Shown here piece after piece: positions 1 through 6,045 of a stretch of 64,000 nucleotides of DNA. The stretch comes from a virus. The position numbers were made by a program, and so were the translations under genes. The notes under the pieces were generated by a model. The model was not told the origin of the DNA, did no database searches, and worked only from the letters and a program-made list of their open reading frames with translations. Position 1 is the stretch's first letter. Each line of letters opens with the position of its first letter. The DNA lies in the IMG/VR virus record IMGVR_UViG_3300021168_000003, positions 1-64,000 of that record; one strand, written 5' to 3'.

Positions 1-125
1 ACTACGACGCCAAGCGCGCGCCGCTGCAGGCTGACTACGACGCCAAGCGCGCGGCGCTGCAGGCTGACTACGACGCCAAGCGCGCGGCGCTGCAGGCTGA
101 CTACGACGCCAAGCGCGCGCCGCTG
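1..125 (+). repeat. 33-bp tandem repeat, ~3.8 copies
   Basis: A 33-bp unit beginning ACTACGACGCCAAGCGCGC is repeated head to tail with only C/G changes at one position (Pro versus Ala codon). It is coding and in frame, giving the 11-residue protein repeat. More copies probably continue upstream of the window. Confidence 0.9.
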
Positions 126-152
126 TTTGGTGTGCTAGCTGAACAAGTCTAA
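1..152 (+). CDS. 3' end of a coiled-coil repeat protein (5' truncated)
   Basis: Frame 3 is open from the window edge to TAA at 150-152. It encodes almost four copies of an 11-residue unit, YDAKRAxLQAD, followed by a short unrelated tail ending in GVLAEQV. The alternating charged and hydrophobic pattern with regular Ala/Leu suggests a long alpha helix or coiled coil. The start lies outside the window, so length and function are unknown. It precedes a cluster of short accessory genes on the same strand. Confidence 0.6.
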   Translation, partial: YDAKRAPLQADYDAKRAALQADYDAKRAALQADYDAKRAPLFGVLAEQV

Positions 153-175
153 AAAACAACAAAGGGACTAGGAAC

Positions 176-724
176 ATGTCAAAAGATCCGACACTCGCAA
201 TGCGGGAGACTACAAACCGCCGCATCTATGCCAAGGGCGGTCTGCACTACCTGAAAGGCAACAGTGCGCCCTACTTCTCGCTCACTGGCGAGACGTACAT
301 TAAGACCGGAAACGGCCGCTGGCGCGACGACAGCTGCGGCTCGATCCACGATGAACTACACAAGTTCTTTCCGCAGCTCGATGACCTAGCAGCGTTGCAC
401 CTGAGCGACATCGACGGCGTGCCGATGCACGCTCTCGAGAATGGCTTTTATCATCTCGGGGGGACGCACTGGCAGACGCCAAACTTCAAGCACGCAGCCG
501 AGCATTTCCGCATCACTGAGGACGAGGCGCTAGCCTTAACGCGTGATCTGTTCGGCCCTGGCTTCAGTGAGAACGGCGGCTTCCTGTCCAAGGGTTACGC
601 CAACGAGGCCAAGCTGCGGCTCGGCGCGTGGATCGACACACAGCTCCCTCGCTGGAAGGCCGAGGCGGACGCTTGCATCGCGAAGCACGGCCTAGTTGTG
701 TACGGCGACGAGTGGAGGTCGTGA
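176..724 (+). CDS. Hypothetical phage protein, 182 aa
   Basis: The ATG at 176 lies in the context AAAGGGACTAGGAACATGTC, a start signal shared with genes at 2367, 63549 and 63867. The product is soluble, with no signal or membrane segment and many aromatic and charged residues. I recognise no family. Its stop overlaps the ATG of the next gene (TGATG), so the following small genes are probably co-translated. Confidence 0.75.
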   Translation: MSKDPTLAMRETTNRRIYAKGGLHYLKGNSAPYFSLTGETYIKTGNGRWRDDSCGSIHDELHKFFPQLDDLAALHLSDIDGVPMHALENGFYHLGGTHWQTPNFKHAAEHFRITEDEALALTRDLFGPGFSENGGFLSKGYANEAKLRLGAWIDTQLPRWKAEADACIAKHGLVVYGDEWRS

Positions 725-918
725 TGGCCAAGCTCGAAATCGACGTCAACGACCAGGGGTCGCTCGTCATTCTCAACCCGCTGACCGATCGCGCCGACAC
801 GTGGCTCGCCGAGAACCTCGACCCGGACGGGATGAAGTGGTGCGGTGGCTATGTCTGCGAGCCGCGCTACGTCGGCGCGATCCTTGAGGGCGCAATTGAA
901 GAGGGGCTGGTGTCATGA
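724..918 (+). CDS. Small hypothetical protein, 64 aa
   Basis: The start ATG overlaps the previous stop (TGATG) and the end overlaps the next start by four bases (ATGA). The product is acidic with one CGGYVC segment. No family is recognised. Tight coupling on both sides is the main support for it being real. Confidence 0.7.
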   Translation: MAKLEIDVNDQGSLVILNPLTDRADTWLAENLDPDGMKWCGGYVCEPRYVGAILEGAIEEGLVS

Positions 919-1181
919 CCCTTCGTCGCGCCCTTCTCGCAGGCTTCATCGCCTTGCAAGTCCTGGACTGCGTCAGCACGAACCGCGTGCTCGCAGCTGG
1001 TGGATGGGAGGCCAACCCAGTCGAAGTGGCCTCCCAGGTCGCCCTTGGCGCGTACTGGTGGGCTCCCAAGCTCATCGTCATGTGCGGTTGCGCGTTCGTC
1101 ATGCGCCGCTGGCACTGGGTCTACATTGCGATGGCCGTCCTCTTGATGGCCGTCGTTGTCTTCAACAATTACATGCAGTGA
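915..1181 (+). CDS. Small membrane protein, DUF5658-like
   Basis: The 88-residue product has a hydrophobic N-terminal helix containing LQVLDCVSTNRVL, a middle segment rich in Trp/Ala, and a strongly hydrophobic C-terminal helix. The pattern of an Asp inside the first helix followed by a small-residue loop resembles the DUF5658 membrane family, judged from memory. It overlaps the preceding gene by four bases. Its role is unknown. Confidence 0.65.
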   Translation: MTLRRALLAGFIALQVLDCVSTNRVLAAGGWEANPVEVASQVALGAYWWAPKLIVMCGCAFVMRRWHWVYIAMAVLLMAVVVFNNYMQ

Positions 1182-1184
1182 AGG

Positions 1185-1208
1185 CCCTTCGACGGGCTCA
1201 GGATGAGG
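1185..1208. repeat. Extragenic repeat of bacterial type
   Basis: The sequence CCCTTCGACGGGCTCAGGAT plus GAGG lies between two genes. Near-identical copies occur at 60562 and 60623. Motifs of the form CCTTCGACnnGCTCAGGATGAG are, as I recall, common intergenic palindromic elements in several bacterial groups including sphingomonads. Confidence 0.6.
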
Positions 1209-1217
1209 AGTGAAAAA

Positions 1218-1436
1218 ATGTCGAAACACTACAACGACCCTCCAGGCTTTCAGCCTGGACGCATCAGGATACCGCAGAACGGCTTGACCGTGCCGCGCAC
1301 GCCTGATGGCAAGTACCCCGTCTATGGGCTGCCGAGCGCCCAGTCCGCCGTGTTGACCAAGTACGACACTGGCGAGACGCGTACACAGAAGCGCCGCCGC
1401 CAACGCAAGGCTCTATCGAAGGGGAGGGGCGAGTGA
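1218..1436 (+). CDS. Small basic hypothetical protein, 72 aa
   Basis: The start is ATG 1218 with a strong GAGGAG ribosome site six to eight bases upstream. The product is Pro-rich with a very basic C-terminal tail (RTQKRRRQRK), which could bind nucleic acid. Its stop overlaps the GTG start of the next gene (GTGA). Confidence 0.7.
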   Translation: MSKHYNDPPGFQPGRIRIPQNGLTVPRTPDGKYPVYGLPSAQSAVLTKYDTGETRTQKRRRQRKALSKGRGE

Positions 1437-1648
1437 TCATCATCGGCTGGAAAACGCACGACTATCGTGGCCCGAGGACATGGGCCGCGCTGTGGGCGCA
1501 CGAGGACACTGAAGGCAACGTTGAGGCTGCGCTGCGGCACAACGCCAAGCAAGGCCACGAGCCTTCCATCGTCCGCACCTTCCCGGACTTCATGTCGCTG
1601 GCCGACGCCAAGCGACGCGTTCGCGACGAACTCAATAGGAGCAAGTGA
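1433..1648 (+). CDS. Small hypothetical protein, 71 aa
   Basis: GTG start overlapping the previous stop by four bases. The product begins MIIIGWKTHDYRG, an alpha/beta-looking fold without cysteines or membrane segments. It is part of the chain of short accessory genes. No family is recognised. Confidence 0.65.
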   Translation: MIIIGWKTHDYRGPRTWAALWAHEDTEGNVEAALRHNAKQGHEPSIVRTFPDFMSLADAKRRVRDELNRSK

Positions 1649-1649
1649 A

Positions 1650-1835
1650 ATGTCGAAGCGGTATAAAGTCATTGAACGTCAGATTGTCGATGTTGTCTAC
1701 TACATTGACGCTGACAGCGAAGAAATGGCTGCCGAGCATGTCGGCATGCTCAGAGCTGACGAATACGACAGCGTCAAGGACGTTATCAACACGGAGATAC
1801 TTGAGGTTACGGAGGTCACTGATGAGCAAGACTAA
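1650..1835 (+). CDS. Small acidic hypothetical protein, 61 aa
   Basis: ATG 1650 has GGAG ten bases upstream. The product is strongly acidic, with VVYYIDADSEEMAAEHV in the middle and a VTEVTDEQD tail. Small acidic phage proteins often act as inhibitors or DNA mimics, but nothing here proves that. It overlaps the next gene by 14 bases. Confidence 0.65.
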   Translation: MSKRYKVIERQIVDVVYYIDADSEEMAAEHVGMLRADEYDSVKDVINTEILEVTEVTDEQD

Positions 1836-2028
1836 ACGCGCCCGGCCGACCTTCGGCCGCTCGCCACCCCTCAAGCCATTCTCAGAAATGAGCGCGGCCG
1901 AGAAGATCCGCGAGGCGCGCAACGCCATTGAGCGACTGCGCCATCCGCACAACACACACTCACAGGCGATCTACCCTGCGATCGCACGGTGGGAGGCAAC
2001 CTTGCGTGGGTTAGGAGTGGAGCCGTGA
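1822..2028 (+). CDS. Small basic hypothetical protein, 68 aa
   Basis: ATG 1822 follows GGAGG at the usual distance and lies inside the previous gene. The N-terminus is basic (KTKRARP) and the rest is predicted helical (AAEKIREARNAIERL). It ends four bases into the next GTG start. The family is unknown. Confidence 0.65.
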   Translation: MSKTKRARPTFGRSPPLKPFSEMSAAEKIREARNAIERLRHPHNTHSQAIYPAIARWEATLRGLGVEP

Positions 2029-2216
2029 AAATAAAGATTGAATTTGACTGCGACAATGCAGCGTTTGAAGACGACATGACAGGCGAAATCTCATGCATAT
2101 TGCGTGAGATAGCTGACGATATTGACCGTAGCGAGTTACATGATCTTCATGGCGTTTATAGCCGTGTCAGCGACGTGAACGGAAACCAAATCGGGACAGT
2201 CCAGTTTTTCGCCTGA
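2025..2216 (+). CDS. Small acidic hypothetical protein, 63 aa
   Basis: GTG 2025 overlaps the preceding stop (GTGA) and has GGAG eight bases upstream. The product is acidic and is the last gene of this overlapping series. It is followed by a hairpin and a regulatory region. Confidence 0.65.
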   Translation: MKIKIEFDCDNAAFEDDMTGEISCILREIADDIDRSELHDLHGVYSRVSDVNGNQIGTVQFFA

Positions 2217-2223
2217 CGCAGAC

Positions 2224-2245
2224 CATACGCCTCACGGGGCGTATG
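2224..2245 (+). terminator. Hairpin after the first accessory operon
   Basis: CATACGCC and GGCGTATG form a perfect 8-bp stem with a six-base loop. No T-run follows, so it is either a Rho-assisted terminator or an mRNA 3' protective hairpin. A comparable hairpin at 63779-63804 sits before the equivalent regulatory region there. Confidence 0.5.
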
Positions 2246-2263
2246 TGCGGCATCAGCCGACCC

Positions 2264-2280
2264 AGTAACACCCAGTTACT
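2264..2280 (+). promoter_or_regulatory. Inverted repeat AGTAAC-N5-GTTACT, copy A
   Basis: Perfect 17-bp operator-like inverted repeat placed six bases upstream of the -35 box at 2287. Identical arms with the same 5-bp spacing recur at 61284, 62534, 63504 and 63826. The binding protein is unknown. Confidence 0.75.
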
Positions 2281-2286
2281 AGGGAC

Positions 2287-2323
2287 TTGACACAAGGACA
2301 CTGACATGCTATGGTGTCAGTGT
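2287..2323 (+). promoter_or_regulatory. Promoter with CACTGACA/TGTCAGTG operator
   Basis: TTGACA (2287-2292), a 17-bp spacer and TATGGT (2310-2315) form a near-consensus sigma70 promoter. A perfect inverted repeat, ACACTGACA (2298-2306) and TGTCAGTGT (2315-2323), straddles the -10 box, a position that would occlude RNA polymerase. It drives the GP88-like gene. Confidence 0.8.
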
Positions 2324-2366
2324 AATGAAGAAACGCGGCAACGACCGCAACAAAGGGACCAGGAAC

Positions 2367-3149
2367 ATGTCACATGTCTTCGGACAATTCTTTTCGCTTG
2401 ACAGTACTAAAGCGATAAAAGCACGCAAATATGGTTACCTCAACGCCATCAATTACATGGCCCCACACACGATGGCGGGCGACGGCAACGTCTGCGGCGA
2501 CGCCAGCGCCGGTTGCATTGCACTGTGCCTCGGTTGGTTCAGTGGACATGTTAGCAGGGTGAAGAAAGGCCAGGGCAAGCGCCCGTCCAACGCCGTGCGC
2601 AAGTCGCGCATCACCAAGGTCAAGATGTTCATGCATGAGCGAGCCGCGTTCATGAAGGAAATGGTTGCCGGCATCCTCCGCGCCGCGCGCAAGGCCATTC
2701 GCGAGGGGCTCAAGCTCTGCGTGCGGCCGAACGGTTCGTCCGATATCCCGTGGGAAAGCATCAAGGTCTCGCGCGAGATGCCCATCAGCGTCTTTGAACT
2801 GTTTCCCGATGTCCAGTTCGTCGACTATACCAAGTCGCTGAAGCGTGCGCTGAAGCACGCTCGCGGCGAGATGCCGGCGAACTATCACCTCACGTTCAGC
2901 CGGTCGGAGACCAACGAGGCGGACTGTGTCCGTGTCCTCGAGGCCGGTGGCAACGTGGCTGTAGTGGCCGCATACGACGCCCCCGACACCTATCTTGGCT
3001 ACCGCGTGATCGACGGCGACAAGCATGATCTGCGGTTCTTGGATGCCTTGGACGAGGACGGTAGCGGCCGCGGCGCGTGCGTCGTGTGGCTGTCGCCCAA
3101 GGGCGTCAAGGCTCGCCGCGACACCTCAGGCTTCGTGGTGCGGCTATGA
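2367..3149 (+). CDS. Gene product 88-like (GP88) protein
   Basis: A 260-residue product when read from ATG 2367, which carries the shared context AAAGGGACCAGGAACATGTCA. An in-frame ATG at 2325 would add 14 residues. An early cysteine cluster, VCGDASAGCIALCLG, followed by a basic stretch and alternating strands, resembles the GP88 family of phage proteins, whose biochemical role is not established to my knowledge. It has its own promoter with a CACTGACA operator and an upstream AGTAAC repeat, so it is probably expressed early or under lysogenic control. Confidence 0.7.
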   Translation: MSHVFGQFFSLDSTKAIKARKYGYLNAINYMAPHTMAGDGNVCGDASAGCIALCLGWFSGHVSRVKKGQGKRPSNAVRKSRITKVKMFMHERAAFMKEMVAGILRAARKAIREGLKLCVRPNGSSDIPWESIKVSREMPISVFELFPDVQFVDYTKSLKRALKHARGEMPANYHLTFSRSETNEADCVRVLEAGGNVAVVAAYDAPDTYLGYRVIDGDKHDLRFLDALDEDGSGRGACVVWLSPKGVKARRDTSGFVVRL

Positions 3150-3367
3150 GACAGCACCTGACCCCAAAGCAACCGCGTGGCACGTTCAACGAGCTCGCCT
3201 ACATCAAGCTCGAGCGCCTCGCGCGCGTCCTGGCGGGCGACATCGACCTGATGGTGGTCGCTCACCCTGAAGTGTGGGACCGTGCGCACAAGCGCTTTGA
3301 AGAGGCGCTTGACGAGTGGCTGCCGCTCAACCCGCAGCACGACAAGAGGATAGGAGGGCGCAAATGA
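3146..3367 (+). CDS. Small hypothetical protein, 73 aa
   Basis: ATG 3146 overlaps the GP88-like stop (ATGA). The product is helical and mixed-charge (LARVLAGDIDLMVV) with a basic tail. It overlaps the next gene by four bases. No family is recognised. Confidence 0.65.
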   Translation: MRQHLTPKQPRGTFNELAYIKLERLARVLAGDIDLMVVAHPEVWDRAHKRFEEALDEWLPLNPQHDKRIGGRK

Positions 3368-3573
3368 CTGAATATCGAACGCGGCTCGACAGCCGGCAAT
3401 GGCTGCCAAGCGCGGCCCCTTTACCACCCGCGATCTGGGACCCCATGATGAAGCTCGTTAAGGACGGTACATGGGCCAAGCTCGACCATCCGCTCACCAC
3501 GGCGGTGTGCCACGCTTGTTTGCTGCACTACGATCGGCAGACCATCCTCATGACCGGAGGGTTCAACGATTGA
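3364..3573 (+). CDS. Small hypothetical protein, 69 aa
   Basis: ATG 3364 overlaps the previous stop and has AGGAGG just upstream. It contains a single AVCHACLLHY segment (two Cys, two His), a possible but incomplete metal site. The end overlaps the next TTG start. Confidence 0.6.
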   Translation: MTEYRTRLDSRQWLPSAAPLPPAIWDPMMKLVKDGTWAKLDHPLTTAVCHACLLHYDRQTILMTGGFND

Positions 3574-3641
3574 CCCCCTGGTTCTGGTTCTGGGTGGCGA
3601 GCGTCGTCGTCTACGTGATCTTGCATTGGAGGATGACATGA
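3570..3641 (+). CDS. 23-residue membrane peptide
   Basis: TTG 3570 overlaps the preceding stop (TTGA) and the stop overlaps the following ATG (ATGA), so this ORF exactly fills the space between two genes. The peptide is MTPWFWFWVASVVVYVILHWRM-T, one Trp-rich hydrophobic helix. Precise tiling and hydrophobicity support it, but so short an ORF is not certain. Confidence 0.45.
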   Translation: MTPWFWFWVASVVVYVILHWRMT

Positions 3642-3799
3642 GGCGCGAACAGAAGATCCGCATCTTTTACGAGAATGGCCGGTGGTGCTTCGCATACGGG
3701 GATGATCCCCCGATGGGGTTATGGGGGTCCATCCACCCAATGGTGCGCCAGATGAAGCAATTCTACGACTGGCGCACCAGGATCGAGAAGCACCGATGA
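3638..3799 (+). CDS. Small hypothetical protein, 53 aa
   Basis: ATG 3638 has GGAGG six bases upstream and both ends overlap neighbouring genes by four bases. The product is basic and aromatic (IRIFYENGRWCFAYGDD). No family is recognised. Confidence 0.6.
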   Translation: MRREQKIRIFYENGRWCFAYGDDPPMGLWGSIHPMVRQMKQFYDWRTRIEKHR

Positions 3800-3957
3800 C
3801 CTGGCAACAGGCGTGCGACTGGGTCGACGACATCATCGACCGTCAGCCGGACCAGGACGACGCAGCGCCATACCCGGCGCTGCACTATCTCGATCGCGAG
3901 ATGCGCGAGGCCGAGCGGGAGCTCGACAACTACGAAGAACAGGAGTTAAATCAGTGA
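3796..3957 (+). CDS. Small acidic hypothetical protein, 53 aa
   Basis: ATG 3796 overlaps the previous stop. The product is strongly acidic and helical (DWVDDIIDRQPDQDD, then REMREAERELDNYEEQE). The longer frame upstream lacks a ribosome site, so this start is preferred. It could be a small inhibitor, but there is no specific evidence. Confidence 0.6.
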   Translation: MTWQQACDWVDDIIDRQPDQDDAAPYPALHYLDREMREAERELDNYEEQELNQ

Positions 3958-4127
3958 CTATGAACAAATGTCAAGTTAGAGAGGCTCTGCGTAAAGAGCG
4001 TGCTGTGGCGAAGCGGCTCGTTGAGCGACGCAGGCTAGCACAAGAAAACCTCATACTATCAACAAATCGCATAAGGGAGCTAGAGGACGCCCTCAAGGTC
4101 GCTCCTGAAGGTTGGAAGGGGTTTTGA
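3954..4127 (+). CDS. Small basic coiled-coil protein, 57 aa
   Basis: GTG 3954 overlaps the previous stop (GTGA) with GGAG eight bases upstream; ATG 3960 is an alternative. The product is a basic, continuous helix (REALRKERAVAKRLVERRRLAQ). It ends just before the triple-HTH gene. Confidence 0.55.
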   Translation: MTMNKCQVREALRKERAVAKRLVERRRLAQENLILSTNRIRELEDALKVAPEGWKGF

Positions 4128-4128
4128 A

Positions 4129-4683
4129 GTGACCATTGAAAGATTGAACCGCGCCGAGATTGTGCGGATGCACAAGGCAGGCAAGAGCCCCACCGAGATA
4201 GGTTTGCTGGTGCAAGCGCACCGCAGCACGATCTATTCCATCATCAACCCCAAGCCGTACACGAAGAAAGAGAAGCCGGTCGACCCGCGCCCGGCCGAGG
4301 TCGTGCGCCTGTGGCACGAGGGTCTTCTCGCCAGCGAGATCGCGCTCATGACTGGCATGCATAGGAACTCCGTCACGAGAACACTTCGTCAGCAGGGGCT
4401 CAAGCGTGAGCTCGTCGTGGAGGATGACCGTTGGGCCGAGGCCGAGCGCCTGTGGCGCGCCGGCAAACTGTCCGGCGAGATCGCGGCGACGATGCGTGAC
4501 ACCACGCGCAACGCCGTGATAGGGCACATGAAGCGCAGAATGATCTCGTGGGGCAACGCCCCGAAGCCTGTGACCCGCGAGACGGTGGCCCGCAAGCAGC
4601 GTGAGAGCCATAAGGACTGGACGAGCGCGTCAGCCGTGCGGCCCATCACACTGCCACGCGTTCGGTGGCTCGAAGCTGCGTAA
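4129..4683 (+). CDS. Triple helix-turn-helix regulator, GcrA-like C-terminus
   Basis: GTG start, 184 residues. Three consecutive HTH units are visible: residues ~5-37 (IVRMHKAGKSPTEIGLLV), ~53-90 (VVRLWHEGLLASEIALMTG) and ~98-137 (AERLWRAGKLSGEIAATM then RNAVIGHMKRR). The third closely follows the N-terminus of GcrA, the alphaproteobacterial cell-cycle regulator that works with GANTC methylation. The acidic/aromatic rest of GcrA is absent. It likely binds DNA, and its targets are unknown. It closes the accessory operon and precedes a separately promoted regulator gene. Confidence 0.7.
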   Translation: MTIERLNRAEIVRMHKAGKSPTEIGLLVQAHRSTIYSIINPKPYTKKEKPVDPRPAEVVRLWHEGLLASEIALMTGMHRNSVTRTLRQQGLKRELVVEDDRWAEAERLWRAGKLSGEIAATMRDTTRNAVIGHMKRRMISWGNAPKPVTRETVARKQRESHKDWTSASAVRPITLPRVRWLEAA

Positions 4684-4697
4684 CACTGTGAACCTAT

Positions 4698-4726
4698 TTG
4701 ACAAATCAGTTTCCCGACACTATGTA
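4698..4726 (+). promoter_or_regulatory. Sigma70-like promoter of the RHH gene
   Basis: TTGACA (4698-4703), 17-bp spacer, TATGTA (4721-4726). Unlike most promoters here it has no exact CACTGACA, only AATCAGT in the spacer. Transcription would begin near 4733, at the edge of the inverted repeat at 4737. Confidence 0.75.
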
Positions 4727-4736
4727 GGTCGGGCGA

Positions 4737-4759
4737 GGCCAGGGGATTAACCCCTGGCC
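4737..4759 (+). promoter_or_regulatory. Perfect 9-bp inverted repeat in the 5' leader
   Basis: GGCCAGGGG and CCCCTGGCC are separated by ATTAA just downstream of the transcription start and upstream of the RHH gene. It could be an autoregulatory operator (DNA) or an mRNA hairpin. Confidence 0.6.
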
Positions 4760-4781
4760 AGCAAAAGCGAGGAGTAGGACA

Positions 4782-5057
4782 GTGGAGCAAGAGGTCGGTA
4801 AGCGTCCGAAGTCCAAGTCTGTAAGGGCTATGGGTCTGCCGCGTGTCGAAGCCAAGATCATGGAGCGCTCTTACCAGCGCGCCGGGGTCGTGGCGGGTGG
4901 CACGCTGCTTAGTTCGGGTGCGCGTCAAGCAACAATCACTTTTAAGCCTGGAGTATTTCGACTGGTCGAGCTTGCCGCCGCGGATAACCGCGTCTCGTTT
5001 TCAGAGATGGTGAGGCAGCTCGTCGAGAGGGGACTACACACACCACCGCAGACCTAA
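4782..5057 (+). CDS. Ribbon-helix-helix DNA-binding protein, 91 aa
   Basis: GTG start with GGAG seven bases upstream. The first ~48 residues are basic and loosely ordered. Residues ~49-85 show a strand (QATITFKPGVF) followed by two helices (LVELAAADNRVS, FSEMVRQLVERG), the ribbon-helix-helix pattern of Arc/MetJ/CopG regulators. It is flanked by its own promoter, an inverted repeat and a strong terminator, so it is a single-gene unit. It is a candidate repressor or control protein for one of the repeated operators, but the link is inference. Confidence 0.7.
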   Translation: MEQEVGKRPKSKSVRAMGLPRVEAKIMERSYQRAGVVAGGTLLSSGARQATITFKPGVFRLVELAAADNRVSFSEMVRQLVERGLHTPPQT

Positions 5058-5063
5058 GACACT

Positions 5064-5099
5064 AACCCGCCGGGTGGAGGCACCGTCCGGCGGGGGTTT
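5064..5099 (+). terminator. Rho-independent-type terminator
   Basis: AACCCGCCGG and CCGGCGGGGGTT pair across a 13-base loop and end in GTTTA, immediately after the RHH stop. The T-run is short but the stem is long and GC-rich. Confidence 0.7.
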
Positions 5100-5116
5100 A
5101 CCCATCGAAGGAACGA

Positions 5117-5416
5117 ATGATGATCGAAGCCCCCATATCACTGGTCAGCGACGACACGCCGTACGGCCTCGTCGCCACGATTAAGGACCGCCGCGTCCAC
5201 CGCTACGAGCCTCCGCACCATGGCACGCTCGAGGAGGTGGTCAGGGAAGCCCTGAGCCACGCCCAGGACCTCGCCATCGTCCGGAGGCCTGACGGCTACC
5301 TGACGCTCAACCTCAGCCGCGTCGTCACGGTCCCGCTCTTCAAGATCAACCAGTGGTGGGTCAGCCTCAGCGGATCGGCTGCGATTGCGCAAGCAGTCTG
5401 GACCCTCAGGGATTGA
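5117..5416 (+). CDS. Hypothetical protein, 99 aa
   Basis: ATG 5117 (or 5120) follows GAAGGAACGA. The product appears alpha/beta with TLEEVVREALSHAQDLAIVRR in the middle. No family is recognised. It ends over the -35 box of the next promoter. Confidence 0.6.
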   Translation: MMIEAPISLVSDDTPYGLVATIKDRRVHRYEPPHHGTLEEVVREALSHAQDLAIVRRPDGYLTLNLSRVVTVPLFKINQWWVSLSGSAAIAQAVWTLRD

Positions 5417-5456
5417 CACCTGTGGGCTCAGGCCTATATCAGTGTGAACGCACTGA
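5413..5456 (+). promoter_or_regulatory. Promoter with TCAGTG-N6-CACTGA operator
   Basis: TTGACA (5413-5418), 16-bp spacer, TATATC (5435-5440). TCAGTG (5439-5444) and CACTGA (5451-5456) form an inverted repeat over the -10 and start point. The downstream arm continues as CACTGACATG. Confidence 0.7.
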
Positions 5457-5470
5457 CATGAGGCCGCCCG

Positions 5471-5740
5471 ATGGAACCCCGTTCGCTGATGGACTACGCC
5501 CGCGAGGCTGCCGAGCGAACCCGGCGCATCGAGACGCGCCTGACCAAGTGGCTGGTCTCCGAGGGTTTTGAGACGGGCAGCCAGCTGCCGGTGTGGTATG
5601 ATGACGGCGTCGTCGAGGTGCCGTCCCGCGCCACCAGCCTCACAGACATCCAGTCGGTGGTCCCGATCGACTGGGATCGCGACTACGAGATCACTGTCAT
5701 GTTTCGGGGGCATGTCCTGGGCGTCGTTCTGCGCCCCTGA
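5471..5740 (+). CDS. Hypothetical protein, 89 aa
   Basis: ATG 5471 has GAGG seven bases upstream. The product starts with a helix (SLMDYAREAAERTRRIETRLTKW) and then becomes strand-rich. It is the first gene after the operator-promoter at 5413. The family is unknown. Confidence 0.6.
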   Translation: MEPRSLMDYAREAAERTRRIETRLTKWLVSEGFETGSQLPVWYDDGVVEVPSRATSLTDIQSVVPIDWDRDYEITVMFRGHVLGVVLRP

Positions 5741-5751
5741 GGAGCACCCGC

Positions 5752-5928
5752 ATGGCCATCCCTTTTGATCTGCCCTCTTCGCTTGTCGCCCTGGTGCCGC
5801 CTGTGCGTGTACCGCCGAGTGAAGTGGTTAAGCTGATCACAGACGCCTACGCCGCCGGCAAGCGGGCGGGCCAAGCTGAGTTACTGAAGATAGCCGTTGA
5901 TGTAATTCAGCCTGTCCAGCGAAAATAA
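5752..5928 (+). CDS. Small hypothetical protein, 58 aa
   Basis: ATG 5752 with GGAG eight bases upstream. The product has a Pro/Val-rich first half and a helical second half containing AYAAGKRAGQAELLKIA. It follows the preceding gene by 11 bases and ends at TAA 5926-5928. No family is recognised. Confidence 0.55.
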   Translation: MAIPFDLPSSLVALVPPVRVPPSEVVKLITDAYAAGKRAGQAELLKIAVDVIQPVQRK

Positions 5929-6045
5929 ATATCGGATCGCCTACGTTTCGCCGTTGACATCGCTTACGCCGTCGTCCAAATGATGTCTTAACAGAGACAC
6001 AATAAGTCTACAAGAACCTACTGGCTTAACTGATGGGACTAGGGA
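5929..6045. other. Gap before the replication operon
   Basis: This 117-bp region is AT-richer than its surroundings. A TTGACA at 5954 has no acceptable -10 box at 16-18 bp. The last bases, GGGACTAGGGAATG, are a variant of the shared start context. Confidence 0.5.

Noticed and set aside
1-125. Possible CRISPR array in the 33-bp repeats
   Set aside because: The units are contiguous with no spacers and encode a protein repeat in frame.
5954-5990. TTGACA as the promoter of the polymerase operon
   Set aside because: No -10 box at 16-18 bp; kept only as a -35-like hexamer.
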